A DNA stretch of 64,000 nucleotides from Aquibacillus halophilus. GTDB taxonomy: Bacteria; Bacillota; Bacilli; Bacillales; Amphibacillaceae. Under the pieces are notes generated by a model. It was not told the origin of the DNA. It did no database searches and was given only the letters and a program-made list of their open reading frames with translations. Of this stretch, positions 28,999 through 37,688 are shown piece after piece. The translations under genes and the position numbers were made by a program. The stretch spans positions 62,001 to 126,000 of the forward strand of contig NZ_WJNG01000011.1 in NCBI RefSeq assembly GCF_009649745.1. The letters run 5' to 3'. The first letter of the stretch is position 1; each line of letters starts with the position of its first letter.

Positions 28999-30254
28999 TG
29001 TTTGACTGCTTCCTTTACATCTACTAACGCCTTCTCAATTGAAGCATCCTTCTTTTTTAGTGATTTCGTCACAGATGAATGAACTTCAGTTGGTAGTCCC
29101 CATAATTTGATAAAACCAAGTGCTGCTTCATGGTCGAATGCATCACCTTTGTTGTATGTTGCAAGATCAAAATCGTATAGTGAATGAGCAGATTCACGAC
29201 CAATAACCTGTGCATGCCCTTTATACAATTTAACTTTTACTGTTCCCGAAACATATTCTTGTGTTTGTTCAATAAATGCTTTCAATGCTTCTGTTAGTGG
29301 TGAATACCATAGACCATCATATATAGTTTGAGCTAGCTTTTGTTCTATTATTGGTTTAAATTGAGCAACCTCTCTAGTAAGAGTTAGAGCCTCAAGCTCC
29401 TGGTGTGCTGCTATTAATGTTATTGCTGCTGGGCACTCATAGATCTCACGTGATTTAATACCGACTAATCTATTCTCTACATGGTCAATTCTTCCAACCC
29501 CATGTTTTCCTGCAATACTATTCAACTCAAGAATCAAATCAGCTAACGGAAGTGACTTTCCATCAATAGAAACTGGCTTCCCTTGTTCAAATGTAATCTG
29601 AACTGTTTGAGGCTTATCTGGTGCATCCAACGGATCAACCGTTAGGTCAAAAGCTTCTTTTGGAGCCTCTACCCAAGGATCTTCTAATACTCCACACTCA
29701 TTGCTACGTCCCCATAGATTTTGGTCAACACTATATGGATTATCGACATCAACTGGAACTGGAATTCCGTTTTCCTGTGCATACTTTATCTCTTCATCTC
29801 TAGTCATCTTCCATTCACGAACTGGAGCAACAATCTTTAACTCTGGATTTAATGCAGTAAAAGCAACATCAAATCTCACCTGATCGTTTCCTTTACCAGT
29901 ACAACCATGTCCTACAGCTACTGCACCTTCTTTTTCTGCAATATCAACAAGAACCTTAGCAATCAAAGGACGAGATAGTGCAGATACTAAAGGATATTTT
30001 CCTTCATATAGAAGATTTGCTTTCAAAGCTGGCAAGACATATTCTTCTGCAAATAATGCTTTGGCATCAACTGTATATGATTTAATTGCTCCAACATCAA
30101 TTGCTTTGTTTTTAACGAATTCAAGGTCTTTTCCTTCACCAACATCAAGTCCTACTGCAATAACGTCATAATTATACTTATCTTGTAACCATTTAATTGC
30201 AACGGAAGTATCAAGACCTCCAGAATATGCTAATACGATTTTTTCTTTACCCAT
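28995..30254 (-). CDS. argG: Argininosuccinate synthase
   Basis: 419 residues, slightly longer than many homologues (about 400-405). It joins citrulline and aspartate using ATP. The PP-loop ATP site is [16 protein letters not shown] near the N-terminus. Also visible are [14 protein letters not shown] and the citrulline/aspartate site [12 protein letters not shown]. First gene of argG-argH; tandem ARG-box-like sites lie about 60 bases upstream. Confidence 0.97.
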   Translation of the reverse strand: MGKEKIVLAYSGGLDTSVAIKWLQDKYNYDVIAVGLDVGEGKDLEFVKNKAIDVGAIKSYTVDAKALFAEEYVLPALKANLLYEGKYPLVSALSRPLIAKVLVDIAEKEGAVAVGHGCTGKGNDQVRFDVAFTALNPELKIVAPVREWKMTRDEEIKYAQENGIPVPVDVDNPYSVDQNLWGRSNECGVLEDPWVEAPKEAFDLTVDPLDAPDKPQTVQITFEQGKPVSIDGKSLPLADLILELNSIAGKHGVGRIDHVENRLVGIKSREIYECPAAITLIAAHQELEALTLTREVAQFKPIIEQKLAQTIYDGLWYSPLTEALKAFIEQTQEYVSGTVKVKLYKGHAQVIGRESAHSLYDFDLATYNKGDAFDHEAALGFIKLWGLPTEVHSSVTKSLKKKDASIEKALVDVKEAVKQ

Positions 30255-30309
30255 ATGTTATCTCCCCTTAATATATATTATTAAATAATATTTTCCTGTT
30301 TTGAGTTTG

Positions 30310-30346
30310 TATGAATTATTATGCACTATATAGTATATTAATTCAA
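30310..30346 (-). promoter_or_regulatory. Tandem ARG-box-like sites upstream of argG
   Basis: ATGAATTATTATGCA (30311-30325) matches the Bacillus ARG box consensus very closely, and an inverted partial copy (TTGAATTAATATAC on the minus strand) follows at about 30333-30346. This supports AhrC/ArgR repression by arginine. The rest of the gap 30255-30689 is AT-rich, with no gene and no T-box signature that I can see. Confidence 0.6.
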
Positions 30347-30689
30347 CCATAAACTACAAATTTTTTTAAAAAAGTTTTATCAATATAAAACCATGGATCA
30401 AACAGGCATATTAGATATGTTTAAACAATTGAAAAAACCACACAAATGAGAAAATTCATGCAGTAGGGATACGAACACTCTATTCACTCATATACGATTT
30501 GGTTCCCTTTATAATTTCACTAGGGAGTAGAATACGTTCTGCTATGGTAGAAACCATTTTAGATAGGGTCTATTTTTGTTGTTAAAATAACAATTCACAC
30601 ATCTTTCACTAGAAATAATCTGATTTTTGTAACATTATTGTAATATACAACGACTAATTGAAAAAGAAATAAAAAAGGGGTGTGACAAA

Positions 30690-31631
30690 ATGAGAAAATG
30701 GTTAATGCCTATTTTTATCATTAGTATTATTTTCATTTTAGGAGCATGTGCTGGTAATGATGAATCTGCTGATGATGCTGGTTCTGCAGAAGGCGAGGCT
30801 ATGAATACAGAGGAAAGCTCGCGTGAGATGGAAATGGCCACCAGTGATTCAGATTCGGCTGATGCTGAGTATGACCAAGATACAGCAAACGAAGCTGCCG
30901 AACAACCGAATCAAGTAGAAACCAATTCAGCCAACACCATAGATAGAAAAATTATTTATAACGGAAATCTTCGTGTCGAGGTAAAAAACTATAACGAGGC
31001 TATCAATGAACTCGAATCACAAGTAGAAGATACTGGTGGCTTTATTGTTGAATCAAGCAGTTATGGTGGATCTGAAGATGGACTTCAAGAAGGTTCAATC
31101 ACCGCTCGTATTCCTCAAGAGAATTTCCAACAATTTATTAAAGTAGTGGAAGACGGTAATATGAAGGTAGTAGAAAAATCCGTTTCAGGTCAAGATGTAA
31201 CCGAAGAATTTGTTGATTTACAGTCTCGTATAAAATCGAAAAGGGTTGTAGAAGAGAGACTTCTTTCCTTTATGGAAGATGCTGAAAAGACCGAGGACCT
31301 TTTGAAAATTTCAAACGATCTATCAAAGGTCCAAGAGGAAATTGAACAAATTACAGGTCGAATGAATTATTTACAAAATAAATCTGACTTAGCAACGGTG
31401 ACTATTCACATTTATGAGAACAGAGTGAATATACCTAATATAAACGAAGAGGGACTAAACACGTGGGAGAAAACAAAGCAACAGTTTAATGAAAGTATTA
31501 ATTTCTTACTTTCTGCAGTTTCTGGACTATTTGTTTTCATTGCCGGGAATCTTCCTGTTTTATTAATAATAGCCGCAGCCGGATTAGTTGCCTTTAGAAT
31601 TGTACGTAAGAAAAATAAAAAGAAAGAATAA
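30690..31631 (+). CDS. DUF4349-domain lipoprotein
   Basis: 313 residues. A signal peptide with lipobox LGAC (Cys near residue 19) anchors the N-terminus outside the membrane. An acidic low-complexity linker (residues 22-80, rich in Glu, Asp, Ser, Ala) follows. The folded domain (NTIDRKIIYNGNLRVEVKNY onward, residues ~87-260) contains a coiled-coil stretch KISNDLSKVQEEIEQITGRM. A C-terminal helix ends in RKKNKKKE. This is the DUF4349 arrangement; its biochemical role is not established. The ATG at 30690 has AAAAGGGGTG upstream. Single gene. Confidence 0.88.
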   Translation: MRKWLMPIFIISIIFILGACAGNDESADDAGSAEGEAMNTEESSREMEMATSDSDSADAEYDQDTANEAAEQPNQVETNSANTIDRKIIYNGNLRVEVKNYNEAINELESQVEDTGGFIVESSSYGGSEDGLQEGSITARIPQENFQQFIKVVEDGNMKVVEKSVSGQDVTEEFVDLQSRIKSKRVVEERLLSFMEDAEKTEDLLKISNDLSKVQEEIEQITGRMNYLQNKSDLATVTIHIYENRVNIPNINEEGLNTWEKTKQQFNESINFLLSAVSGLFVFIAGNLPVLLIIAAAGLVAFRIVRKKNKKKE

Positions 31632-31633
31632 CA

Positions 31634-31662
31634 AAGAGGGAACTCGTTATGAGTTCCCTCTT
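31634..31662. terminator. Bidirectional terminator
   Basis: AAGAGGGAACTC and GAGTTCCCTCTT form a perfect stem with a five-base loop between the lipoprotein gene and the spore protein gene. Confidence 0.85.
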
Positions 31663-31670
31663 GTTTAATC

Positions 31671-31862
31671 CTACTTGTTCTCCATACTTTGTTCGGCAAT
31701 CTGAATCATTCTTTTGACCATCTCGCCACCCACGGATCCGTTTGCTCGAGCTGTCGTGTCAGCACCTAGCTTAACTCCAAACTCATTTGCGATTTCTTCT
31801 TTCATATTGTTCATCGCATTTTCAGCACCTGGCACTAACAATTTATTATTATTATCTGCCAT
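31671..31862 (-). CDS. Alpha/beta-type small acid-soluble spore protein
   Basis: 63 residues. The germination protease site is in [17 protein letters not shown] (cleavage after Glu), and the second conserved block is [18 protein letters not shown]. These proteins saturate forespore DNA, force it toward an A-like form and protect it from UV and heat. They are degraded on germination. Direct evidence that the host forms endospores. ATG follows AGGGAGTGATCGGTT. A SigG promoter is expected but I could not place it convincingly. Confidence 0.96.
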   Translation of the reverse strand: MADNNNKLLVPGAENAMNNMKEEIANEFGVKLGADTTARANGSVGGEMVKRMIQIAEQSMENK

Positions 31863-31885
31863 AACCGATCACTCCCTGTGGGATA

Positions 31886-31909
31886 TTGAATAGCTTTTTA
31901 ACTATTCAA
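31886..31909 (-). repeat. Perfect inverted repeat upstream of the spore protein gene
   Basis: TTGAATAG and CTATTCAA (8-bp perfect arms, 8-base spacer) lie about 25 bases before the start codon. They could form a leader hairpin in the spore mRNA or bind a regulator. There is no T run after it. Confidence 0.5.
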
Positions 31910-31964
31910 CAATTATCATGTGTTAAACCAAGACATGTACTCCTGTTAACTTTAGGAAGTAACT

Positions 31965-32000
31965 AAAAAAACCAAGGTTTGGAATTTTCCTACCTTGGTC
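31965..32000 (-). terminator. Terminator of ddl
   Basis: On the minus strand GACCAAGGTAGGAAAATTCC and its partner ending CCTTGGT form a stem followed by TTTTTTAG, shortly after the ddl stop. Confidence 0.8.
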
Positions 32001-32012
32001 TTATTTCTTATA

Positions 32013-33116
32013 TTAATCTTCCCAGACAGCATTTTTTAATTGTTCATCTCGCTGATAACGTTCGATAGCTAACTCAATTAATTTATTAATTAATTCTGGA
32101 TATGAAATCCCACTTATTTCCCAAAGTTTTGGATACATACTGATTCTTGTAAAGCCCGGAAGAGTGTTAACTTCATTTACAACCAACTCACCATCTTCTT
32201 TAAGGAAGAAGTCTACCCTCGCTAAACCTTCGCAGTTTAATGACTGAAATACTTCGATAGCTGCTTTTTGCACCTTTTCAGTAATCTCATCGGACAATTC
32301 AGCTGGGATAGCTAGATCTGCACCTTTTTCATCAATGTACTTGGATTCATACGAATAAAAATCGGTTTGAGGCAAAATTTCACCTGGTAACGAAGCAATT
32401 GGATCCTCATTCCCTAGAACTGCAACTTCAACCTCACGCCCAACAATAGTCTCTTCAATAAGTACTTTATGGTCATATTGAAATGCTTCTTTTAGCCCTT
32501 GGTAAAATTCTTGTTCATTTCTCACTTTACTTACACCGACAGAAGACCCTTGGTTAGCCGGCTTGATAAACATTGGCAAATCCAGCTTCTCTTTTACTTC
32601 TTCATAGTTAACTGAACTCAATTTATTTTTTGTGTACGTTACAGACTTAGCTACTTGAATACCCGCTTCTTTTAATAACCTTTTAGCAATATCCTTATCC
32701 ATACTCACTGCAGACCCTAAAACACCAGTACCTACAAAAGGTAGGTTTGCGATTCGGAGCATTCCTTGAATACTACCGTCCTCACCGAGAGTTCCGTGCA
32801 GAATTGGAAATACAACATCCAATTGGTCCAGTCCCTGGGAATCAGACAGAGCTACTAATTGATTGCTACTCTCTCCAGGTACGACTGCAATACTTTTATT
32901 CGTTTTGTTTAACTGAATAAGCTTAGGGTTCTCTTCATTTAAAAGGTAGGAGGACTGATCATTTAAATGCCATTTTCCTTCTTTATCTATCCCAATTAAG
33001 ACAACATCATATTTACTTTTATCAATTGCATCTACGATATTTTTAGCAGACTGTAATGAAACTTCATGTTCTGCAGATTTACCACCAAAAATAATTCCGA
33101 CTGTCGCTTTAGTCAT
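32013..33116 (-). CDS. ddl: D-alanine--D-alanine ligase
   Basis: 367 residues, an ATP-grasp enzyme making the D-Ala-D-Ala end of peptidoglycan precursors. Visible motifs are GGKSAEHEVSLQSAKNI (N-terminal), PILHGTLGEDGSIQGML, the Ser-loop KPANQGSSVGVSKV, and metal ligands in VNEVNTLPGFTRISMYPKLW. The last motif contains the Tyr common to the D-Ala (vancomycin-sensitive) type rather than VanA-type D-Lac ligases. Single gene with its own terminator. Confidence 0.96.
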   Translation of the reverse strand: MTKATVGIIFGGKSAEHEVSLQSAKNIVDAIDKSKYDVVLIGIDKEGKWHLNDQSSYLLNEENPKLIQLNKTNKSIAVVPGESSNQLVALSDSQGLDQLDVVFPILHGTLGEDGSIQGMLRIANLPFVGTGVLGSAVSMDKDIAKRLLKEAGIQVAKSVTYTKNKLSSVNYEEVKEKLDLPMFIKPANQGSSVGVSKVRNEQEFYQGLKEAFQYDHKVLIEETIVGREVEVAVLGNEDPIASLPGEILPQTDFYSYESKYIDEKGADLAIPAELSDEITEKVQKAAIEVFQSLNCEGLARVDFFLKEDGELVVNEVNTLPGFTRISMYPKLWEISGISYPELINKLIELAIERYQRDEQLKNAVWED

Positions 33117-33222
33117 GAAATCTTCCTCTCAATAAACAAATCTAATCATACTTTAAGATACCATATTAGGGCTTGTGTTGAATAACAATTTTGATAAATT
33201 TTTGTTCGATAATACTTTAGGT

Positions 33223-33590
33223 TTATGTAATATCTTTCCCAATAAACAGCTTCTGTGAAAGGATACTTGAAAAGTAATAAGCAATAAAAACAAGTGTAAA
33301 TAAAACCACTGAATTAGTAATTGATCCGATATTAATTGCAAAACCCTCAATTTCTCCACCATCTGCAGGGGTTTGTATTATAGTAATGATGTGGGCGAGC
33401 GTATAGATTATGTAAATTGAATAATATAGGATACAAATTTTTCTGAGTGAAATAAATAATATAGTGAGCAGAAATTGAAATTTGAATTAGACCAAACGCG
33501 AATGTTATTAAAATAGGATATGCGCCATATAGTTCCACTGTTATATGTTCAAAGTGTTGATGAGTTAGTACAAACTACTTTAACATAAAA
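33223..33590 (-). pseudogene. Frameshifted small multi-helix membrane protein
   Basis: Two minus-strand frames each encode part of one hydrophobic protein. Frame one runs from about 33590 through ELYGAYPILITFAFGLIQIS to FTQK. After a T5 run (33438-33442) the next frame continues sensibly with ICILYYSIYIIYTLAHIITI, then TPADGGEIEGFAINIGSITN, ending IGKDIT at the TAA 33223-33225. Removing one base restores about 104-120 residues with three helices. The 5' end lacks a good start and ribosome site (a GTG at 33538 is the nearest). I do not know the family. A sequencing error at the homopolymer is the main alternative. The remainder of 33117-33780 shows no gene. Confidence 0.55.
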
Positions 33591-33780
33591 ATTCCAGTAG
33601 TTCTTAAATACAAAAGTAGGATCGTCGTAATCGACGACCTTTGTTAAATTATTGCCACCCGTTAATTTAAGTGCCGTAATTCACAAGTTATTATTAGGTA
33701 GCGGAAACCGATACATTGAATAAAGCCCAATTCTCCCCTTTAATTTTACTTATTAAATCCAACACCTACTAAAATAAACT

Positions 33781-34956
33781 TCATTTAAACAAATCTAATT
33801 TACCGATTCTATTTGCAGCTTCTTCTAGACGTTCTTCACTGTCTAACAATCCAACTCTTACATACCCCTCACCTTTTTCACCAAATCCATTTCCAGGGGC
33901 AACCACAACATGAGCTTCTTCTAATAACAAATTGGCAAATTTCTCCGAACTATAACCATCTGGAACAGGTAACCATGCAAAAAAGGTCCCTTTTGGCGGC
34001 TCTACCTTCCAACCTATTTTGTTGAGCTTTGCTATAAAAGTATCTCTTCTTCTTTCATATATTTGAACAAGTTTCATCACTTCACTTTGATCACCTAATA
34101 AGGCCTGTTCTGCAGCCTGTTGGACAGCACCAAATAAACTCACATACAGATGATCTTGAATTAAATTGATACTTTCAACTACAGAAGCGTTCCCAACCAC
34201 AAAGCCCACTCTCCATCCAGCCATATTATAGGTCTTAGATAAGGTGTACATTTCCACACCAGTTTCTTTAGCACCTTCTGATTGTAAGAAGCTTTGAGGT
34301 TTTTTTCCATTAAACCCTAATGCACTATATGCAAAATCATGAACAATACAAATATTATGTTTTTTAGCTACATCGATTGTCTGATCAAAAAAATCTTTTG
34401 TTGCTGTGGCCGATGTTGGGTTGTTCGGATAATTCAAAAACATAAGTTTTGCTTTATCTAAAGCGGATTGATTTATAGTCGAATAATCCGGTAAATAACT
34501 GTTTTCTCTTAACAATGGCATCAGTTCTGTCTCTGCATTGGCTAGCGCAATTCCCGACATATAATCTGGGTAACCCGGATCTGGCAACAATGCCAAATCC
34601 CCTGGATTAAGCAAACATTGGCTAATTTCAACCAAGCCTGTTTTAGTTCCAAATAAAATGGCCACTTCTGTTTCAGGGTCAAGATCAACACCATATTCCC
34701 TTTTGTAATAAGTAACAATTGCCTCTTTTAAAAATGATTGCCCTCTAAATGGCGAATATTTATGATAAATGGGATTGTCTGCTGCTTTCTTTAGTTCCTC
34801 TACGATATGGGAAGGTGTTGGTAAATCTGGATTCCCTTGACCTAAATTTATTACGTCATAACCTTCACTGGTTAATTTATGTACTTTTTTAACAAGGCTT
34901 GCAAAAAATTGTTCAGGTAATCGTTTTAAGGTATCAGATTGTTCAAATCGTTGCAT
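33781..34956 (-). CDS. mtnE: PLP-dependent aminotransferase, MtnE/YbdL-like (methionine/KMTB aminotransferase)
   Basis: About 391 residues, fold-type I aminotransferase. Sequence blocks such as FEQSDTLKRLPEQFFASLV, GQGNPDLPTPSHIVEE, FLNYPNNPTSATA, and the PLP lysine in YTLSKTYNMAGWRVGF match the Bacillus MtnE (YkrV) type. These use glutamine or other donors to convert 4-methylthio-2-oxobutyrate to methionine. The start at 34956 follows CAGGAGAG; the ATG at 34986 is too far upstream. It is divergent from a dehydrogenase and an omega-amidase-like gene, a context that supports a role in keto-acid/methionine recycling. Confidence 0.85.
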   Translation of the reverse strand: MQRFEQSDTLKRLPEQFFASLVKKVHKLTSEGYDVINLGQGNPDLPTPSHIVEELKKAADNPIYHKYSPFRGQSFLKEAIVTYYKREYGVDLDPETEVAILFGTKTGLVEISQCLLNPGDLALLPDPGYPDYMSGIALANAETELMPLLRENSYLPDYSTINQSALDKAKLMFLNYPNNPTSATATKDFFDQTIDVAKKHNICIVHDFAYSALGFNGKKPQSFLQSEGAKETGVEMYTLSKTYNMAGWRVGFVVGNASVVESINLIQDHLYVSLFGAVQQAAEQALLGDQSEVMKLVQIYERRRDTFIAKLNKIGWKVEPPKGTFFAWLPVPDGYSSEKFANLLLEEAHVVVAPGNGFGEKGEGYVRVGLLDSEERLEEAANRIGKLDLFK

Positions 34957-35038
34957 TGCTTTCACTCTCCTGCTTCTATTCTGCATAGTTGTTAACTCGA
35001 TTTAGTATTAATCTAGTATGTATTCATTTTCAAACTGT

Positions 35039-35067
35039 TTGACAGTAGGGTAGTCGGGTGTCATAAT
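35039..35067 (+). promoter_or_regulatory. Sigma-A-type promoter for the dehydrogenase gene
   Basis: TTGACA at 35039-35044 and CATAAT at 35062-35067 are 17 bases apart. The inferred start near 35074 leaves a leader of about 150 bases before the ATG at 35228, longer than usual. Confidence 0.65.
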
Positions 35068-35073
35068 ATCCTC

Positions 35074-35227
35074 AAATTATAACAATATTCTGATATATAA
35101 AACAACACCATTATCCGGGAGTATTTAAACAAGTCCCTTAATCTGGCAACCCATAGCTATTTGTTACCGGTTCATTAAATTCGATTATAGAATATCGTTT
35201 CAAAAAAACTTATTGCGAGGTGAAAAA
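35074..35227 (+). promoter_or_regulatory. Long structured leader, possibly a divergent SAM-type riboswitch
   Basis: The leader contains, in order, TTATCCGGGAG, AAGTCCC, CTGGCAACC, an imperfect hairpin around ATAGCTAT, and GGTTCATTAAATTC. The order and the GGCAACC / GGTnnnTAAATTC pair recall the S-box (SAM-I) core, and AACC can pair with GGTT. The canonical kink-turn and pseudoknot segments are not clearly present, and there is no terminator, so any control would be translational. The call is tentative. Confidence 0.25.
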
Positions 35228-36304
35228 ATGGAGCCGATTCAAGTACAAGGGGCACCAACGATCTATCAATGTTACCAGGGTGTGCTTGAGAAATTACCAA
35301 AAAAATTGTCTGAGCAAAATTTTAAACAGAGCGTTATTATTCATGGTGAAAAATCCTGGAATGCTGCTAAAAAATATGTAAAAAACCTTAATATCCCGAC
35401 AACTACTATCAAATACTCAGGCGAGTGTACTCATGAGGAAGTCAGCCGGATCAACACTATTATAAAACAAGAAAAAGCTGATGTGATTATTGGTGTTGGA
35501 GGTGGAAAAATACTAGACATCGCCAAAGCTAATGGACACGCTTTAAATCTACCTGTTGTATTGATACCGACGCTGGCATCAAACTGCGCTGCATGGACAC
35601 CTCTTAGTGTTTTCTATGATCAAGCTGGTAACTTTGTTGAATATACTATCTTTCCAAAAAGTACTTTTATGGTATTAGTAGAACCAAATATTATTATCAA
35701 CTCACCAGTACCTTTTCTTAGAGCAGGGATTGGTGATACAATTGCTAAATGGTATGAAGCGGATGTTTTAACAAGGAATTTACCTGATAAACCTATCCCA
35801 TTAGAAGTTGCTTTACATGCAGCCAAATTATGCCGAAATGTATTGTTAGAAAAAGGGAATTCAGCGATTGATTCATTACAAAAAGGGCAGATCTCTTCAG
35901 ATTTTATTCACACATTAGAAACGATTATATTAGCAGCCGGAATGGTAGGGGGCTATGGAGACAAGTATGGTAGAATCTCCGGAGCACACTCCATTCACAA
36001 CGCATTAACTCATGTTCCTGAAACACACGACCATTTACACGGTGATAAGGTTGCCTATGGGGTATTGGTTCAGTTAGCCTTAGAGAAAAGAGCTGATGAA
36101 ATAAACTACCTTCTCCCTCACTACAAAAAAATGAAGCTTCCGAGTAGTCTTGCTGAGTTAGGGGTAATACATAACCAGAGTCTCGCCATCGAAACAATTT
36201 CAGAAAAAGCGGTCCAACCAGGTGAATCTATTCACTTTATGAATATCTCTAAAAAGGAACAAGTACGGGAAGCGATTGAATTTGTAGAGACAACTATCGG
36301 TTAA
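35228..36304 (+). CDS. Iron-containing (GldA-like) dehydrogenase, HcxA/YbdH-like
   Basis: About 358 residues. The N-terminal nucleotide domain has GVGGGKILDIAKA (residues ~88-100), then PTLASNCAAWTPLSVFYD. The C-terminal helical domain supplies metal ligands: Asp in GIGDTIAKW, His in SGAHSIHNALTHV and His in HLHGDKVAYGVL. This is the GldA/HcxA branch of group III alcohol dehydrogenases. E. coli HcxA (YbdH) reduces 2-oxoacids and its gene neighbours the YbdL methionine aminotransferase, the same pairing as here. The ATG at 35228 has GCGAGGTG upstream; a TTG at 35213 is not credible. The substrate assignment is inference. Confidence 0.78.
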   Translation: MEPIQVQGAPTIYQCYQGVLEKLPKKLSEQNFKQSVIIHGEKSWNAAKKYVKNLNIPTTTIKYSGECTHEEVSRINTIIKQEKADVIIGVGGGKILDIAKANGHALNLPVVLIPTLASNCAAWTPLSVFYDQAGNFVEYTIFPKSTFMVLVEPNIIINSPVPFLRAGIGDTIAKWYEADVLTRNLPDKPIPLEVALHAAKLCRNVLLEKGNSAIDSLQKGQISSDFIHTLETIILAAGMVGGYGDKYGRISGAHSIHNALTHVPETHDHLHGDKVAYGVLVQLALEKRADEINYLLPHYKKMKLPSSLAELGVIHNQSLAIETISEKAVQPGESIHFMNISKKEQVREAIEFVETTIG

Positions 36305-36332
36305 TCTTTTAATAACTAGGAGAGCTAACATT

Positions 36333-37115
36333 ATGAAAATTGCTTTAATGCAAATGGATATATCCTATGGAAATCCAAAACTTAATCAGGATCGAATAGT
36401 ACAACACTTTAAAAATATAACTAAAGATAAGGTTGATTTAGTAGTACTACCCGAATTATGGACAACTGGGTATGATTTAACACGATTAGATGAAATTGCT
36501 GATGAAGACGGAACGGAATCGATTCAATTTATATCAAATTTAGCCAAAAAATACCATGTTAATATCATTGCTGGTTCAATTGCAAAGAAGACTGGAAATC
36601 AGATTACCAATACAATGATTGTTATAAATAGGAAGGGTGAGCTAATAAAAGAGTATAGTAAAGCTCACCTATTTCGGCTTATGAATGAAGAAAAGCATTT
36701 AGTAGAGGGAGATGACGATGGGATTTTTCAACTTGAGAACCATCGTAGTGCAGGTGTCATTTGTTATGATATTCGTTTTCCTGAATGGATCCGCACCCAT
36801 ATGCTCAACGATACTAAGTTACTGTTTGTAGTAGCCGAATGGCCCAAGCCGCGAATTGACCATTGGAAAGCACTATTAATAAGCCGAGCTATTGAAAATC
36901 AGTGCTTCGTGATTGGCTGCAACCGAGTAGGTTCAGACCCAAATAATGAATTTGGTGGAAATTCTATGATTATCGGTCCATGGGGTGAAATGATTTCAGA
37001 AGCACAAGACACGGAAACCATACTTTATGGCGAGATTGATGTTGAACAGGTTGATAAAGTTAGGAATACCATCCCTATTTTTTCAGATCGTAGACCAGAT
37101 CTTTATAAACTATAG
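36333..37115 (+). CDS. Carbon-nitrogen hydrolase, nitrilase superfamily (MtnU / omega-amidase-like)
   Basis: 260 residues. The Glu-Lys-Cys triad is visible: Glu in VLPELWTTGYD, Lys in YSKAHLFRL, Cys in GVICYDIRFPEW. The length and motifs fit the YkrU/MtnU and omega-amidase group, which hydrolyse 2-oxoglutaramate or 2-oxosuccinamate released by glutamine/asparagine transamination. With the MtnE-like aminotransferase across the divergent promoter, hydrolysis of the keto-amide would make that transamination irreversible. It follows the dehydrogenase by 28 bases on the same strand (one operon). Confidence 0.85.
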   Translation: MKIALMQMDISYGNPKLNQDRIVQHFKNITKDKVDLVVLPELWTTGYDLTRLDEIADEDGTESIQFISNLAKKYHVNIIAGSIAKKTGNQITNTMIVINRKGELIKEYSKAHLFRLMNEEKHLVEGDDDGIFQLENHRSAGVICYDIRFPEWIRTHMLNDTKLLFVVAEWPKPRIDHWKALLISRAIENQCFVIGCNRVGSDPNNEFGGNSMIIGPWGEMISEAQDTETILYGEIDVEQVDKVRNTIPIFSDRRPDLYKL

Positions 37116-37195
37116 AAAAATATCGTTGTTAATAGTTTGCAATGCTTCTGTTTATCCTTCGACTAATTCTATCAAGTTACCTTGTACACTTAATC

Positions 37196-37231
37196 AAAAA
37201 AAGCTAGGGGATTTTATTCCCCTAGCTTTTT
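37196..37231. terminator. Bidirectional intrinsic terminator
   Basis: AAAAAGCTAGGGG and CCCCTAGCTTTTT form a perfect stem with an eight-base loop, ending the omega-amidase unit on one strand and the 37-residue gene on the other. Confidence 0.88.
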
Positions 37232-37237
37232 AATTTA

Positions 37238-37351
37238 CTACATTACTATCGCTGACACTATATAATAGATTGCGATCGCCACTACTATTACATAAACTGT
37301 GATTCTTCCTCGACTAAACGTTGGTTTATCCTTTTCTTTTTCCTCACCCAT
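37238..37351 (-). CDS. 37-residue single-helix membrane miniprotein
   Basis: The frame reads MGEEKEKDKPTFSRGRITVY, then VIVVAIAIYYIVSAIVM and a stop. A charged, positive cytoplasmic head is followed by one 18-20 residue helix, so it is predicted to be N-in. GGTGGTGATCA lies upstream as a possible ribosome site, and a terminator follows seven bases after the stop. I do not recognise the family. The fit of charge, hydrophobicity and terminator favours a real gene. The rest of 37352-37664 shows no other gene. Confidence 0.5.
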   Translation of the reverse strand: MGEEKEKDKPTFSRGRITVYVIVVAIAIYYIVSAIVM

Positions 37352-37636
37352 TACTGATCACCACCATTAGTTTATCTATCTATCATTAATTTTTTATATA
37401 TTTTTTACACACTTACCTATATGTACTTAATTATATCACAATGATCCGGAAAGGTTTTCATAAAATAATATAAACAAATTTATGATGTCATGATATCTAG
37501 TGATGCTGTATTCACACAAACCTCCTTTTCTTTATTAATACATTCCATTTGGTGCTTCAATAAGCATAAACGAAAGCTTGGAAACATATAACAGGAATAA
37601 AGAAACAAGCTAAAGCTAGTTCTAAGATTTAAGATT

Positions 37637-37650
37637 TGGAAGCGTTTTAT
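37637..37650 (+). promoter_or_regulatory. Possible cre half-site ahead of the PTS unit
   Basis: TGGAAGCGTTTTAT has an intact left half of the CcpA-binding cre consensus (TGNAANCG) but a poor right half. Position about 40 bases before the PTS IIA start would suit catabolite repression. Confidence 0.3.
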
Positions 37651-37688
37651 TTCAATTTACATGCTTGGTTACCAAGGAGTGTTATCTG

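Noticed and set aside
30255-30689. T-box or other leader riboswitch upstream of argG
   Set aside because: No T-box core (AGGGTGG-type bulge) or specifier stem could be found; ARG-box-like sites explain the regulation more simply.
31863-31960. SigG promoter for the spore protein gene
   Set aside because: GAATAG and CAATAT-like elements exist, but the spacing (about 14) does not fit the 17-18 expected, so I did not annotate it.
33153-33538. Two separate small hypothetical genes on the minus strand
   Set aside because: The first is an out-of-frame reading, and the second becomes part of a longer sensible membrane protein when one base is removed; I list the region as a pseudogene instead.
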